Of a stretch of 64,000 bases of DNA, positions 18,620-27,268 are shown piece by piece. Made by a program: the position numbers and the translations under genes. The notes under the pieces were generated by a model. That model ran no database searches. It saw nothing but the letters and a program-made list of their open reading frames with translations, and was not told the origin of the DNA. Origin of the DNA: JAPPHA01 sp965220985 (GTDB lineage: Bacteria > Pseudomonadota > Alphaproteobacteria > Rhodobacterales > Rhodobacteraceae); the NCBI GenBank assembly GCA_965220985.1, contig OZ244854.1:1736001-1800000 (forward strand), given 5' to 3'. Position 1 is the stretch's first letter. Each line of letters opens with the position of its first letter.

Positions 18620-19756
18620 ATGGATGACTTTGCCGGTTCAATAAGCCCCGCGAGCGAACTGGCACAGTGCGTGTCGGTGCCATTCGAGCGTGCACGCGCG
18701 ATGCCAAAGAGCGTCTATGTCTCGCAGGAGTTCCTCGACAGGGAGATCGAGGAGATCTTCCGCAAGGAGTGGTTCTGTCTCGGGCGCGCGGACGGACTGC
18801 GCAAACCGGGCGACTATTTCGCCTCCGAGTTGGCCGGTCAGCCGATCATGGTGGTTCGCGATCAGAACGGTCAGCTTCGCGCCCAGGCCAATGTCTGCAG
18901 GCACCGCATGTCGGTCTTGCTGGAAGGTTCGGGAAACACCCGAACGATCGTCTGTCCCTATCATGGCTGGACCTACGGCCTCGATGGCTGGCTTCGTGGC
19001 GCGCCCGGAATGGCGCGGAATCTCGATTTCGACCGCTCGTGCTACCGGTTGCCGGAGATCCGCTGCGAGGAATGGCTCGGGTGGATATTCGTTTCACTCA
19101 ATCCGGACATCCCGCCGGTCCACGAGACTCTTGCCGAGATCGAGGAGATGGTCGGCGACTACGAGATGGAGAACTACACTCAACTGTTTTTCGAAACCCA
19201 CGAGTGGAACACCAACTGGAAGATACTCGCCGAGAATTTCATGGAGAGTTACCATCTCCCGGTCTGCCATGCCGCGACGATTGGCGGTAAGTCGAAAGTG
19301 GACGAGATCGACTGCCTGGAGGGCCGGGAGGCGTTCAATTACCACACCTTGATGAAGGAGGAGGACTTCCACCTTTCGGTCGCGCATCCTTCCAATACCC
19401 GGCTCGAGGGTGAACGGCGGTTCCTGACCTATCTGTTCGCCATCTATCCGAGCATGTTCGTCACGCTCACGCCGGGTTATTTCTGGTACCTGTCGCTTTA
19501 TCCGACGGCACCTGGACGGGTTCGGATCTACTTTGGGGGCGGGTTGTCGAAGGAATTCGTCGCGGATCCGCGCAGCGAAGAGCATTTCGAGGCGGTGAAG
19601 AGCCTGCTCGACCATGTCAACGAAGAGGATCGGGGTTGCACCGAACGTGTCTATTCCGGGGTCTGTTCGGATCTCGCGACGCCGGGTCACCTGTCGCATC
19701 TCGAGCGACCCAACTTCGAATTCGCAACCTACATCTCGAAGCGCATTCCGTACTGA
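18620..19756 (+). CDS. Rieske-type aromatic ring-hydroxylating oxygenase, alpha subunit
   Basis: A 378-aa oxygenase subunit. The Rieske [2Fe-2S] site is complete: C93 and H95 (CRHRM) with C112 and H115 (CPYHGW). The catalytic domain has the mononuclear iron motif in ENFMESYHLPVCHAA (two His; the third ligand is an acidic residue further on). Such enzymes hydroxylate or demethylate substrates using electrons from a reductase; the length and YHLPVCH motif resemble carnitine/betaine-type and phenylpropionate-type oxygenases, so the substrate may be a quaternary amine or an aromatic. No reductase gene is adjacent. The ATG at 18620 follows GAGGAG. It is divergent from the Dpp-type transporter. Confidence 0.88.
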   Translation: MDDFAGSISPASELAQCVSVPFERARAMPKSVYVSQEFLDREIEEIFRKEWFCLGRADGLRKPGDYFASELAGQPIMVVRDQNGQLRAQANVCRHRMSVLLEGSGNTRTIVCPYHGWTYGLDGWLRGAPGMARNLDFDRSCYRLPEIRCEEWLGWIFVSLNPDIPPVHETLAEIEEMVGDYEMENYTQLFFETHEWNTNWKILAENFMESYHLPVCHAATIGGKSKVDEIDCLEGREAFNYHTLMKEEDFHLSVAHPSNTRLEGERRFLTYLFAIYPSMFVTLTPGYFWYLSLYPTAPGRVRIYFGGGLSKEFVADPRSEEHFEAVKSLLDHVNEEDRGCTERVYSGVCSDLATPGHLSHLERPNFEFATYISKRIPY

Positions 19757-19815
19757 GTGCAGGTGTGACCTCCCGAACCGTGGGGCGTCCTTCTCGGCGA
19801 AGCTGTCAATTGATT

Positions 19816-19841
19816 GCGGGGCTGCCGGAGAGTCACCCCGC
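19816..19841. terminator. Possible convergent hairpin between oxygenase and udh genes
   Basis: GCGGGG (19816-19821) and CCCCGC (19836-19841) form a 6-bp stem with a 14-nt loop between two converging genes. There is no T tract, so this is a weak candidate. Confidence 0.3.
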
Positions 19842-19918
19842 GGTCATCATAGTGCTGCCTGCGAGCGCAGTGTGACCGCTGCGCGATTGCCGCGTGATCG
19901 AGATGCGTGATCCCGGTC

Positions 19919-20713
19919 TCACTCCTCGTGAATTCCATCTGCAGTGAAGGTTCCCCCCTGATAGACAGCGCGAGGATCCTCCGCGCCGGGTGGCTCCATT
20001 CTTTCGTCAAGCGACGCCCTGAACTCCTCGGAACTGTCGCGAGGTTTCCAGCCGAGGTAGGCGGCCTTTCGGTTGTCCCACCATGTCGCTTCGTTGTTCG
20101 AGACCCCGTAGATGATCGGACACCCGAGACGTGGCACTATGAAGATGCGCTCGATCAAGCGAATGAAATCGTCATGGCTCATCCAGGTCGCGAGCATCCT
20201 GTGGTCGGCCGGTTCAGGGAAGCACGACCCGATCCGGATGCATGCGGTCTCGATGCCGAACTTGTCGTGATACATCGATGCCAGAGCTTCGCCGAAGACT
20301 TTCGAAACGCCATAGAGACCGTCGGGCTTCGTCGTCGAATCTGCATCGAGAAGCTGGTCCTGCCGGTGGAAGCCGATCGCGTGGTTTGAACTCGCGAAGA
20401 CGATTCGTTTCACGTCATGCTTGCGTGCCGCTTCGTAGAGGTTGAACATGCCATCGATATTGGCCCGACGTATGACGGACCATGGAGCTTCGACCGACTG
20501 CCCGCCCATGTGAACGATGCCGTCGCAGTCCTTGACGAGAGCGTCGACTTCGGAGGCATTTCCGAGATCGCAATGCATGATCTCTTCGTGGGGTTGGGGT
20601 TCGCCAAGATCGCCCCGAGATGACAGGCGAAGGATGTCCGCGAGATGGACCAGCCTTTCCCTGCAGACCTTGCCGAGGTTTCCCGAAGCGCCGGTGATGA
20701 GCAGTCGTTTCAT
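19919..20713 (-). CDS. udh: Uronate dehydrogenase-like NAD-dependent oxidoreductase
   Basis: A 264-aa extended short-chain dehydrogenase. The Rossmann motif is GASGNLG (residues 8-14), the catalytic pair is YGVSK (Tyr and Lys), and FASSNHAIGF and RIGSCFPEPADHRMLATW match bacterial uronate dehydrogenase closely. That enzyme oxidises galacturonate or glucuronate to the aldaro-1,4- or 1,5-lactone with NAD. It is encoded next to an SMP-30 lactonase and near a glucarate dehydratase-like enzyme, the next steps of oxidative hexuronate catabolism. This context makes the assignment firm. Confidence 0.88.
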   Translation of the reverse strand: MKRLLITGASGNLGKVCRERLVHLADILRLSSRGDLGEPQPHEEIMHCDLGNASEVDALVKDCDGIVHMGGQSVEAPWSVIRRANIDGMFNLYEAARKHDVKRIVFASSNHAIGFHRQDQLLDADSTTKPDGLYGVSKVFGEALASMYHDKFGIETACIRIGSCFPEPADHRMLATWMSHDDFIRLIERIFIVPRLGCPIIYGVSNNEATWWDNRKAAYLGWKPRDSSEEFRASLDERMEPPGAEDPRAVYQGGTFTADGIHEE

Positions 20714-20883
20714 TGAGTGTCCTTTCCCTGGAGATGCATTGCCAATTGTTGCCGACGGCGGGTTGGTCCGATGGCCAGATTGTCGCTGGGGTATCGCGAC
20801 CCCGGAGTCAACCGACGGGCGAATGCCCCAACGTCCGACCGTTTTCGACTCGAGTGACAGCCACGGTCACGGCGCGTGACAGG

Positions 20884-21765
20884 TCATCCCGCAAACCGTG
20901 TCTCGGCGATGCCGCGAACGCCAAGCCCCGTGATGGCAAACAGGCTGCCCGCTTCCTTCTGGCGATCTTCGGTACCCGCCGTCAGCCCGACGCCCAGTGA
21001 CGTGATGAAGAGAATGTCGAGGTTTTTTCCGCCAAACATTGGCTTGCTCGGCCTTTCGATGGGCATGTCGATGGTCATCAGCACCTCGCCGGCCGGCGAA
21101 ATCCGGTAGACCTGCCAGCCGCTTACCCCCGCCTGCCAGTAGCAGCCCTGCGAATCGATGGTCCCGCCATCGGGCCTTCCCGCGACTTGTCGCGTGTCAA
21201 AAAACACCTCTCGTGACCCGGGTTGGCCCGTCGCGACGTCGTAATCGCATTGCCAGATCGTCCGTACTTTCGGGTTGCTGTCGGCCAAATACATGCGCCT
21301 GCCATCAGGCGAGAATGCGAGGCCGTTGGTTGTGTGAATTTCCCCGGGGCCATTCGTGACGCTGAGATCGGGGTCGAGTCGGTAGAAACGACCGATCGGT
21401 TCGGGCTCTCCGCCGTCCTTCATGGTCCCTGCCCAGAAGCGACCCTGCCTGTCCGTGGAGCCATCGTTGAAACGGTTCATCTCCAGGTGGGATTCGGGAT
21501 CGTAGATGGCCTCGCGATCACCGGTTTGCGGATCGAACAGCCAGAATCCGGTCTTTGTCGCAAGGACTAGACCGCCTTGTTCACGCACCGCGAGGCAGCC
21601 GACCGGTTCGCCGTAATCGATCGTTCGGTTGTGGCCCGTTGCCGGGTCGAAACAGTGAATGAGCCCGGCGGGTATGTCGACCCACCACAAGACCTCGTCG
21701 CGATCATCCCAGTACGCGCCTTCTCCGACCTGGCTCCGCGTTGAAGCCACACATTCGATCTTCAC
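20884..21765 (-). CDS. SMP-30/gluconolactonase family lactonase
   Basis: A 293-aa six-bladed beta-propeller lactonase. Family signatures are GEGAYWDDRDEVLWWVDI at the N terminus, NRFNDGSTDRQGRFWAGTM in the middle and TTNGLAFSPDGRRMYLADS; the Glu, Asn and Asp of these segments bind the catalytic divalent metal. Given its neighbour udh it probably opens the aldarolactone made by that enzyme. I chose the GTG at 21765, which has GGAGAAAC upstream, over a start 12 codons earlier. It lies 170 bp upstream of udh on the same strand. Confidence 0.87.
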   Translation of the reverse strand: MKIECVASTRSQVGEGAYWDDRDEVLWWVDIPAGLIHCFDPATGHNRTIDYGEPVGCLAVREQGGLVLATKTGFWLFDPQTGDREAIYDPESHLEMNRFNDGSTDRQGRFWAGTMKDGGEPEPIGRFYRLDPDLSVTNGPGEIHTTNGLAFSPDGRRMYLADSNPKVRTIWQCDYDVATGQPGSREVFFDTRQVAGRPDGGTIDSQGCYWQAGVSGWQVYRISPAGEVLMTIDMPIERPSKPMFGGKNLDILFITSLGVGLTAGTEDRQKEAGSLFAITGLGVRGIAETRFAG

Positions 21766-21835
21766 AGTTGTTTCTCCAATTCGATGGATGTCCGAGGCCA
21801 CGCCATTTCGACTTCTCTCGGTTTGACCGTTTGAA

Positions 21836-21845
21836 TCAGATCTGA
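21836..21845. promoter_or_regulatory. Short palindrome in the lactonase/toxin-antitoxin intergenic region
   Basis: TCAGATCTGA is a perfect 10-bp palindrome, 70 bp upstream of the lactonase start. It could be an operator for a uronate-responsive regulator, but it is short and no regulator gene is next to it. Confidence 0.25.
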
Positions 21846-21935
21846 ATCACGGGGATGTCAATCCGCCATTGGTTCAATTGCCTGCACGTGTCCTGTTGTC
21901 TGCTTGACCTCGTTGCTATCGATCACCGTCTGAAT

Positions 21936-21973
21936 TTGCATTTTGGCACAAAAAATGCTAAATTATGCCAAAA
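21936..21973 (+). promoter_or_regulatory. Promoter and operator of the RES-Xre toxin-antitoxin operon
   Basis: TTGCAT (21936-21941), a 17-nt spacer and TAAATT (21959-21964) make a good sigma-70 promoter. The inverted repeat TTTTGGCA (21941-21948) and TGCCAAAA (21966-21973) brackets the -10 box and the start point, which fits autorepression by the antitoxin. If the promoter is right, transcription begins near 21971, after the ATG at 21965. Confidence 0.65.
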
Positions 21974-22405
21974 GGCAAAAGGGAGATCGAATTGCCACAG
22001 CTGCAGCGCATCGAGCACACGGCCTACCGATCCGTGACACCGGTGATCACGGATCCGGAGGGAAAGGCAATGGGACGCGCGGTCGTCAACCTTTTCGAGA
22101 GATGGGGCTTGAGCGATGCGCAGGCCTGCGTCCTGCTCGGTGGTCTCTCTCCCCGCACATGGGCGCGGTGGAAAAAGGGTGATGTGGGCCGTGTGTCGCG
22201 AGACCTCAAGGCACGGCTTTCCAACCTCATGGGCATTCACAAGGCCTTGCGGATTGTCTTTGTCGAACCTGAACGCGGCTATGGTTGGGTTACTCGGAGC
22301 AACGAAGTCTTCGGGAAGGCGTCGGCGTTGGAGATCATGCTCGCCGGCGAGATGACGGATATCATGCGCGTGCGACGCTACCTCGACAGCGTCAGAGGCG
22401 GCTGA
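21965..22405 (+). CDS. Antitoxin of RES-Xre system (Xre/MbcA/ParS type, DUF2384)
   Basis: A protein of up to 146 aa with an N-terminal helix-turn-helix region (LGGLSPRTWARWKKGD) and a C-terminal toxin-binding domain (GYGWVTRSNEVFGKASALEIMLAGEMTDIMRVRRYLDSVRGG, described here only by its start and end at residues ~105-146). The family neutralises RES toxins. The toxin gene begins 2 nt after its stop. The first ATG is at 21965 but has no Shine-Dalgarno and lies upstream of the predicted transcript start; a TTG at 21992, six bases after GGGAG (21981-21985), is the more likely real start and would give 137 aa. Confidence 0.88.
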   Translation: MPKGKREIELPQLQRIEHTAYRSVTPVITDPEGKAMGRAVVNLFERWGLSDAQACVLLGGLSPRTWARWKKGDVGRVSRDLKARLSNLMGIHKALRIVFVEPERGYGWVTRSNEVFGKASALEIMLAGEMTDIMRVRRYLDSVRGG

Positions 22406-22407
22406 TC

Positions 22408-23112
22408 TTGGACGATCCCCGCACCGTTCGCGTGAGGTGGGCGAAGACGCATCGGATCATTCGATCGAGGTTTCCGCCCATCGATCTTTTCGAGGACATT
22501 GCTGACCCGGCGGACTGGAACGCGATCATGTCGGCGGAGGCCAAGACTAACCCCAGGGTCGCGAAGAGCGTCGGCATGCTCGATCTCGTGCCGCCGGATC
22601 GCTGCGTTGCCGGGGTGGGAGCGTCCTGGGCCATGGCGCCGTTCACGCATGTGTCCGTCAACAGACCGAGCCGTTTCAGCGATGGAACATACGGGCTCTA
22701 CTACGCAGGCGACCGCCTCGAAGTCGCTCTGTTCGAAACCATCCATCACCATCAGATCTTCATGGCCGCGACAGGTGAGGCGCCTGGCTGGACGTCCGAA
22801 TTCCGTGAATTGGTCGGAAGGCTGGACGCGGAACTCCACGATGTGACGGACGTCGACCGATTTGCCGACCTCTACGATCCTTTCGATCACGCTGCGCCCC
22901 AACGATTCGGCATGCGATTGCGCGGGGACAATTCCAACGGACTGCTCTACCGCAGCGTTCGGTACCCCGACGGCCTGGCTGTCGCGATATTCTGGCCAGA
23001 CATCGCGGGCATTCCAAAACAAGGTCAGCACTTCTCCTACTACTGGGATGGCATGCGGGTTTCGCACGTCAAGGATCTCGGCGCCGGAAAGGTCTATTCG
23101 GTCGTCGATTAG
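22408..23112 (+). CDS. RES domain toxin
   Basis: A 234-aa RES-family protein. The domain shows the conserved arginine region (RPSRFSDGTYGLYYAGD), a Glu in EVALFETIHHH, and the later RLRGDNSNGLLYRSVRYP segment whose Ser/Asn lines the active site. RES toxins resemble ADP-ribosyltransferases and degrade or consume NAD+, stopping growth. The start is probably the TTG at 22408, 2 nt after the antitoxin stop, with AGAGGCGG upstream; a GTG at 22432 is possible. The pair sits between lactonase and dehydratase genes of the hexuronate cluster, with which it shares no obvious function. Confidence 0.9.
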   Translation: MDDPRTVRVRWAKTHRIIRSRFPPIDLFEDIADPADWNAIMSAEAKTNPRVAKSVGMLDLVPPDRCVAGVGASWAMAPFTHVSVNRPSRFSDGTYGLYYAGDRLEVALFETIHHHQIFMAATGEAPGWTSEFRELVGRLDAELHDVTDVDRFADLYDPFDHAAPQRFGMRLRGDNSNGLLYRSVRYPDGLAVAIFWPDIAGIPKQGQHFSYYWDGMRVSHVKDLGAGKVYSVVD

Positions 23113-23292
23113 GCCGTGACGGATCGATTGGAGGTCGGGGAGCCACTCAGGTACCTCGCAGGCCACGCACGCTTGGGTGGATCATTTGCCTTGACAGGTC
23201 GAGGTTGGGGCGTGTTTCACGGACCTTGGCGCGGTGACCGAACCTCGTGGTCCGGAGGGCAGCCGCACATTGTCATTCACGAGAGGACTTGC

Positions 23293-24543
23293 ATGCCGGA
23301 TACACGAATTGCCGATGTGCGAATCACGCCGATCGCGTTTGCCGATCCACCCTTGCTGAACAATGCCGGGTGTCATCAACCGTTTGCTCTTCGTTCGATT
23401 GTCGAAATCGAGACAGAAGAAGGGGTCATCGGGCTTGGCGAGAGCTATGGCTCGAAGACGGTTGTCGATGCCTGCACCCGCCTTGCTCCCGATCTGGCAG
23501 GCATGGATGTCTCTGACCACAACGGTCTCCGCCGTCGTGCTGCAGCTTCGATCAGCGACGCCGAAGAGGGCTACAACACCGGTGCAGGTCGCTTGATCCC
23601 TCGGGTGGTCGGCGCGTTCGAGGTGGCGATGTGGGATGCCTTGGGCAAGGCGACCGGTCGGCGAGTCTGCGACCTTCTCGGTGGCGAGATCCGAGAGCGC
23701 GTCCCGTTTTCGGCCTATCTGTTCTACAAGTTCGCGATGCACCACGGAGAGACCCAAGCAGACGAGTGGGGTGAAGCACTGACGCCCGAGGGTCTCGTCG
23801 AGCAGGCACGGCGCATGATCGACCTTTACGGATTCCAGGCCATCAAGCTGAAAGCCGGGATACTCCCGCCGGACGAGGAACTCGCGGGCCTCGAAGCTCT
23901 CTCCGCGGCATTTCCGGACTCGCCATTAAGGATCGATCCCAACGGCGGTTGGAGCGTCGAGACGACATTGCAGTTGCTGCCGCGCCTCGAAGGGATCATC
24001 GAGTACCTGGAAGACCCAACCCCAGGGCTTGAGGGCATGGCTCGCGTGCAGGCCGCGACCGACATTCCTTTGGCGACAAACATGTACGTGGTCGCTCCGG
24101 AGCATCTGCCCCCTGGAATCGCTGATGACGCCGTTCGTGTCATCCTCTCGGACCACCACTATTGGGGCGGGCTGGTTGCCAGCCGGGAATTGGCGCGAAT
24201 CTGCGAGATTTGGGGCCTCGGGCTGTCGATGCACTCGAATTCGCATCTCGGGATCAGCCTTGCGGCGATGGTGCATCTGGCCGCCGCAACACCGAACCTG
24301 ACCTATGATTGCGACACGCACTACCCGTGGCAGACAGACGAGGTGATCGAGGGTGGAAAGCTGCCGATCAAGGGCGGACAGGTCGCCGTGCCAGAAGGGC
24401 CGGGTATCGGTGTCACGCTCGACCGTGCAGAACTCGGCCGACTGCACCAGAACTATCTCGATTGCGGAATCACCGTTCGCGATGACGAGAGCGAGATGAA
24501 AAAGCACTGGCCGGACTGGGAATTCGGGCGACCGAAGTTCTGA
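23293..24543 (+). CDS. Glucarate dehydratase-like enolase-superfamily enzyme
   Basis: A 416-aa mandelate racemase/muconate-lactonising enzyme family member. It has the AIKLKAG lysine motif near residue 180, metal-binding acidic residues in RIDPNGGW and YLEDPTPG, and the catalytic His region MHSNSHLGIS near residue 315. The NNAGCHQPFALRSIVEIET N-terminal segment is typical of D-glucarate dehydratase, which makes 5-keto-4-deoxyglucarate. With udh and the lactonase it completes uronate to keto-deoxy-aldarate. The ATG at 23293 follows GAGAGGA; an upstream extension is not conserved. Confidence 0.87.
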   Translation: MPDTRIADVRITPIAFADPPLLNNAGCHQPFALRSIVEIETEEGVIGLGESYGSKTVVDACTRLAPDLAGMDVSDHNGLRRRAAASISDAEEGYNTGAGRLIPRVVGAFEVAMWDALGKATGRRVCDLLGGEIRERVPFSAYLFYKFAMHHGETQADEWGEALTPEGLVEQARRMIDLYGFQAIKLKAGILPPDEELAGLEALSAAFPDSPLRIDPNGGWSVETTLQLLPRLEGIIEYLEDPTPGLEGMARVQAATDIPLATNMYVVAPEHLPPGIADDAVRVILSDHHYWGGLVASRELARICEIWGLGLSMHSNSHLGISLAAMVHLAAATPNLTYDCDTHYPWQTDEVIEGGKLPIKGGQVAVPEGPGIGVTLDRAELGRLHQNYLDCGITVRDDESEMKKHWPDWEFGRPKF

Positions 24544-24562
24544 ACCTGCCCATAGTCAGCGC

Positions 24563-24587
24563 CTCGGGAGCACGATTCAGCTCCGAG
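24563..24587. terminator. Possible hairpin between the dehydratase and ettA
   Basis: CTCGGGAGC (24563-24571) and GCTCCGAG (24580-24587) pair over 8 bp with one bulged G and an 8-nt loop, 20 nt after the dehydratase stop. No T tract follows. The rest of this 175-bp convergent gap shows nothing else. Confidence 0.35.
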
Positions 24588-24718
24588 AGTCGATTGCCCG
24601 CGGGGTGCGGGAACAGGCCGTGGATCACCGGGTCCGCGACACGATCCATGTCTCTTGAACAGGTGATGTCGACGCACGCGACGACTTCAGCTTCCAGCCA
24701 ACCTTCACGAAGGCCGAT

Positions 24719-26374
24719 TCACCGTGTGAATTTTCTGTACTTGACCCGTTTGGGGACGAGGGCATCGGTTCCGAGACGCCGTTTCTTGTCCTTCTCGTAG
24801 TCCTCGAAGTTTCCGTCGAACATCTCGATGTGGCTGTTGCCTTCGAAAGCGATGATGTGGGTGCAGATGCGGTCGAGAAAGAACCGGTCGTGCGAAATGA
24901 TCACCGCGCAGCCGGCAAAGTCGACGATCGCGTCCTCGAGAACGCGAAGCGTCTCGACATCGAGGTCATTTGTCGGTTCGTCGAGGAGAAGCACGTTGCC
25001 GCCGTGACGGAGCAGCTTGGCCATGTGAACGCGATTGCGCTCGCCGCCCGAGAGCAACGATACCGGCTTTTGCTGGTCGCCGCCCCGAAAATTGAAGGCT
25101 GAGCAATACGCGCGGGAGTTCATTTCGGCATCGCCCAGCGTGACGACTTCGAGACCGTCGGAAATCTCTTCCCAAACCGTCCGTTTGTCGTCGAGGCGAT
25201 CCCGCGACTGGTCGACATATGACAACAGGACCGTTTCGCCGATGTCGACCGTCCCAGCGTCAGGGCTCTCCTGGCCTGTCAGCAGTCGGAACAAGGTGGT
25301 CTTGCCGGCCCCGTTTGGGCCGATCACGCCTGCGATCGCGCCGGGCGGCAGGCTGAAGTTGACGTCGTCGAACAGCAGTGTGTCGCCGTAGCTCTTTCGC
25401 AAGCCGCTGACCTCGATGACCTTGCTTCCAAGCCGCGGCCCGTTTGGAATGACGATCTGGGCATTGCGAATCCGCTCGCGTTCAGTTTGCGAGGCAAGCG
25501 TGTTGTAGGCGTCGACCCGCGCCTTCTGCTTGGCCTGGCGGGCCCGGGGACTCTGACGAATCCATTCCAGTTCCCGTTCGAGGGTCTTTTTTCTCGAACG
25601 CTGTTCCCGCTGTTCCTGTTCGAGCCGGACGGCCTTCTGTTCCAGCCACGACGAATAGTTGCCTTCGTAGGGAATCCCGCGTCCGCGATCGAGTTCGAGT
25701 ATCCATCCGGTGATCCTGTCGAGAAAATACCTGTCGTGGGTGATGATCAGGCAGGTTCCCGGATAGTTGATGAGGTGTTGCTGAAGCCAGGCGACGGTCT
25801 CGGCGTCGAGATGGTTGGTCGGCTCGTCGAGCAAGAGCATATCGGGCGCTTCGAGCAACAGTCGGCAAAGGGCGACCCTGCGCTTTTCGCCGCCCGATAG
25901 CGTCGAAACCTCTGCGTGGTCGGGAGGGCATCGCAGTGCGTCCATGGCCACATCGATGCGGGATTCGAGCGACCACAGATCCTCGGCGTCGATCTGGTCC
26001 TGAAGTCGGGTCATTTCGTCGACGATGTCGTCCGAGTAGTTCATCGCGAGTTCGTTGAACCTGTCGATGACCGCTTGCTTCTCCTTGACGCCGAGCATGA
26101 CGTTGCCGCGGACATCGAGCTTTTCGTCAAGTTCTGGTTCCTGCGCGAGGTAGCCGACCCGGATGCCCTCGGCCGCCCATGCCTCGCCGCCGAATTCCGT
26201 CTCCAGCCCGGCCATGATCCGCATCAGGGTGGATTTGCCGGAACCGTTCACGCCGACAACGCCGATCTTGACGCCTGCAAGAAACGAAAGCCGGATGTTC
26301 TCGAAACATGTCTTGCCGCCCGGAAAGGACTTGGAGAGTCCGTTCATGTGAAAGACATACTGCTGTGTGTTCAT
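24719..26374 (-). CDS. ettA: Energy-dependent translational throttle protein EttA (ABC-F)
   Basis: A 551-aa ABC-F protein with two ATPase domains and no membrane segments. Walker A motifs are GVNGSGKST (residues 40-48) and GPNGAGKTT (near 355); signatures are LSGGEKRRVAL and LSGGERNRVH. The charged linker between domains contains the EttA-specific arm and WIRQSPRARQAKQKAR. EttA binds the ribosomal E site and gates entry into elongation according to the ADP/ATP ratio. It is divergent from nadD, with a 213-bp promoter region between. Confidence 0.95.
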   Translation of the reverse strand: MNTQQYVFHMNGLSKSFPGGKTCFENIRLSFLAGVKIGVVGVNGSGKSTLMRIMAGLETEFGGEAWAAEGIRVGYLAQEPELDEKLDVRGNVMLGVKEKQAVIDRFNELAMNYSDDIVDEMTRLQDQIDAEDLWSLESRIDVAMDALRCPPDHAEVSTLSGGEKRRVALCRLLLEAPDMLLLDEPTNHLDAETVAWLQQHLINYPGTCLIITHDRYFLDRITGWILELDRGRGIPYEGNYSSWLEQKAVRLEQEQREQRSRKKTLERELEWIRQSPRARQAKQKARVDAYNTLASQTERERIRNAQIVIPNGPRLGSKVIEVSGLRKSYGDTLLFDDVNFSLPPGAIAGVIGPNGAGKTTLFRLLTGQESPDAGTVDIGETVLLSYVDQSRDRLDDKRTVWEEISDGLEVVTLGDAEMNSRAYCSAFNFRGGDQQKPVSLLSGGERNRVHMAKLLRHGGNVLLLDEPTNDLDVETLRVLEDAIVDFAGCAVIISHDRFFLDRICTHIIAFEGNSHIEMFDGNFEDYEKDKKRRLGTDALVPKRVKYRKFTR

Positions 26375-26587
26375 CGTCGTTTCCCACCTTGCGTCTCGGT
26401 GGGGCGCCGTCTATCGATTTTGCCTGATGGCGACAATCGCAGAGACGTTCACGAGCATGCCGAAGTGGAGCAGTTCACCCTCGGCACCGGCTGAACATTG
26501 CTTCAATTCAGTCAATGCAGACCGACACCGGATTCGCCCTGTGAGGACTCTTGTTCGTTCGTGTTGGTCAAGGGCGGCTGTGCCTTG

Positions 26588-27193
26588 ATGAGATCTCGAA
26601 TACCGCTCGCGCTTTCGGGCATGCGAATCGGATTGTTCGGGGGGTCGTTCAATCCCCCGCATGCGGGCCATCTTCACGTCTCGCTGGAGGCGCTCAAGCG
26701 GTGCAGGCTGGACCAGGTCTGGTGGCTAGTCTCTCCTGGCAACCCGCTCAAGTCGGATGCGCCGGCTCCGATGTCGAAGCGGATGGAGGCTGCGCACAGG
26801 TGCGCCAGGCATCCCAGGTTGGTGGTGTCCGATCTGGAGCGTGAACTGGGAACCAGATTCACGGCTGACACGCTGGAAGCGATGAGGTCGCTCTATCCCG
26901 GCGTCAACTTCGTCTGGATCATGGGTGCCGACAATCTTGCGGGTTTCCACCATTGGGGCGAATGGCGCTGGATCATCGAGAACTATCCAATCGCGGTTGT
27001 CGTGCGGCCGAGACGCAAACTTAGGGCCGCCGGTTCGGTTGCCGCTCGGACCTATTGGCGATTTCGACTTGCATCGGCAGACGCTGGCAGGCTGGCCGTT
27101 TCCGATGCGCCCTGCTGGTCGCTGCTCGATGGACCGACGCGTGACATTTCGTCGAGCGAACTTCGCCGGCGGGCAGCCGGAATGCCTGTTTGA
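26588..27193 (+). CDS. nadD: Nicotinate-nucleotide adenylyltransferase
   Basis: A 201-aa NadD. The nucleotidyltransferase motif GLFGGSFNPPHAGHL is near the N terminus, GADNLAGFHHW is in the middle and the ISSSELR motif closes the protein. It transfers AMP to nicotinate mononucleotide in NAD synthesis. I use the ATG at 26588; an ATG at 26621 directly before the RIGLFGG strand is equally compatible. In many alphaproteobacteria nadD is followed by rsfS, which is absent here; lysK follows instead. Confidence 0.93.
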   Translation: MRSRIPLALSGMRIGLFGGSFNPPHAGHLHVSLEALKRCRLDQVWWLVSPGNPLKSDAPAPMSKRMEAAHRCARHPRLVVSDLERELGTRFTADTLEAMRSLYPGVNFVWIMGADNLAGFHHWGEWRWIIENYPIAVVVRPRRKLRAAGSVAARTYWRFRLASADAGRLAVSDAPCWSLLDGPTRDISSSELRRRAAGMPV

Positions 27194-27268
27194 CGGGTTT
27201 GACAGGCGACCGAAAAGACGTAGACGCAGGCAGTTCGACCGTTCGTGACCATAAGGGCAGGCGACGAA

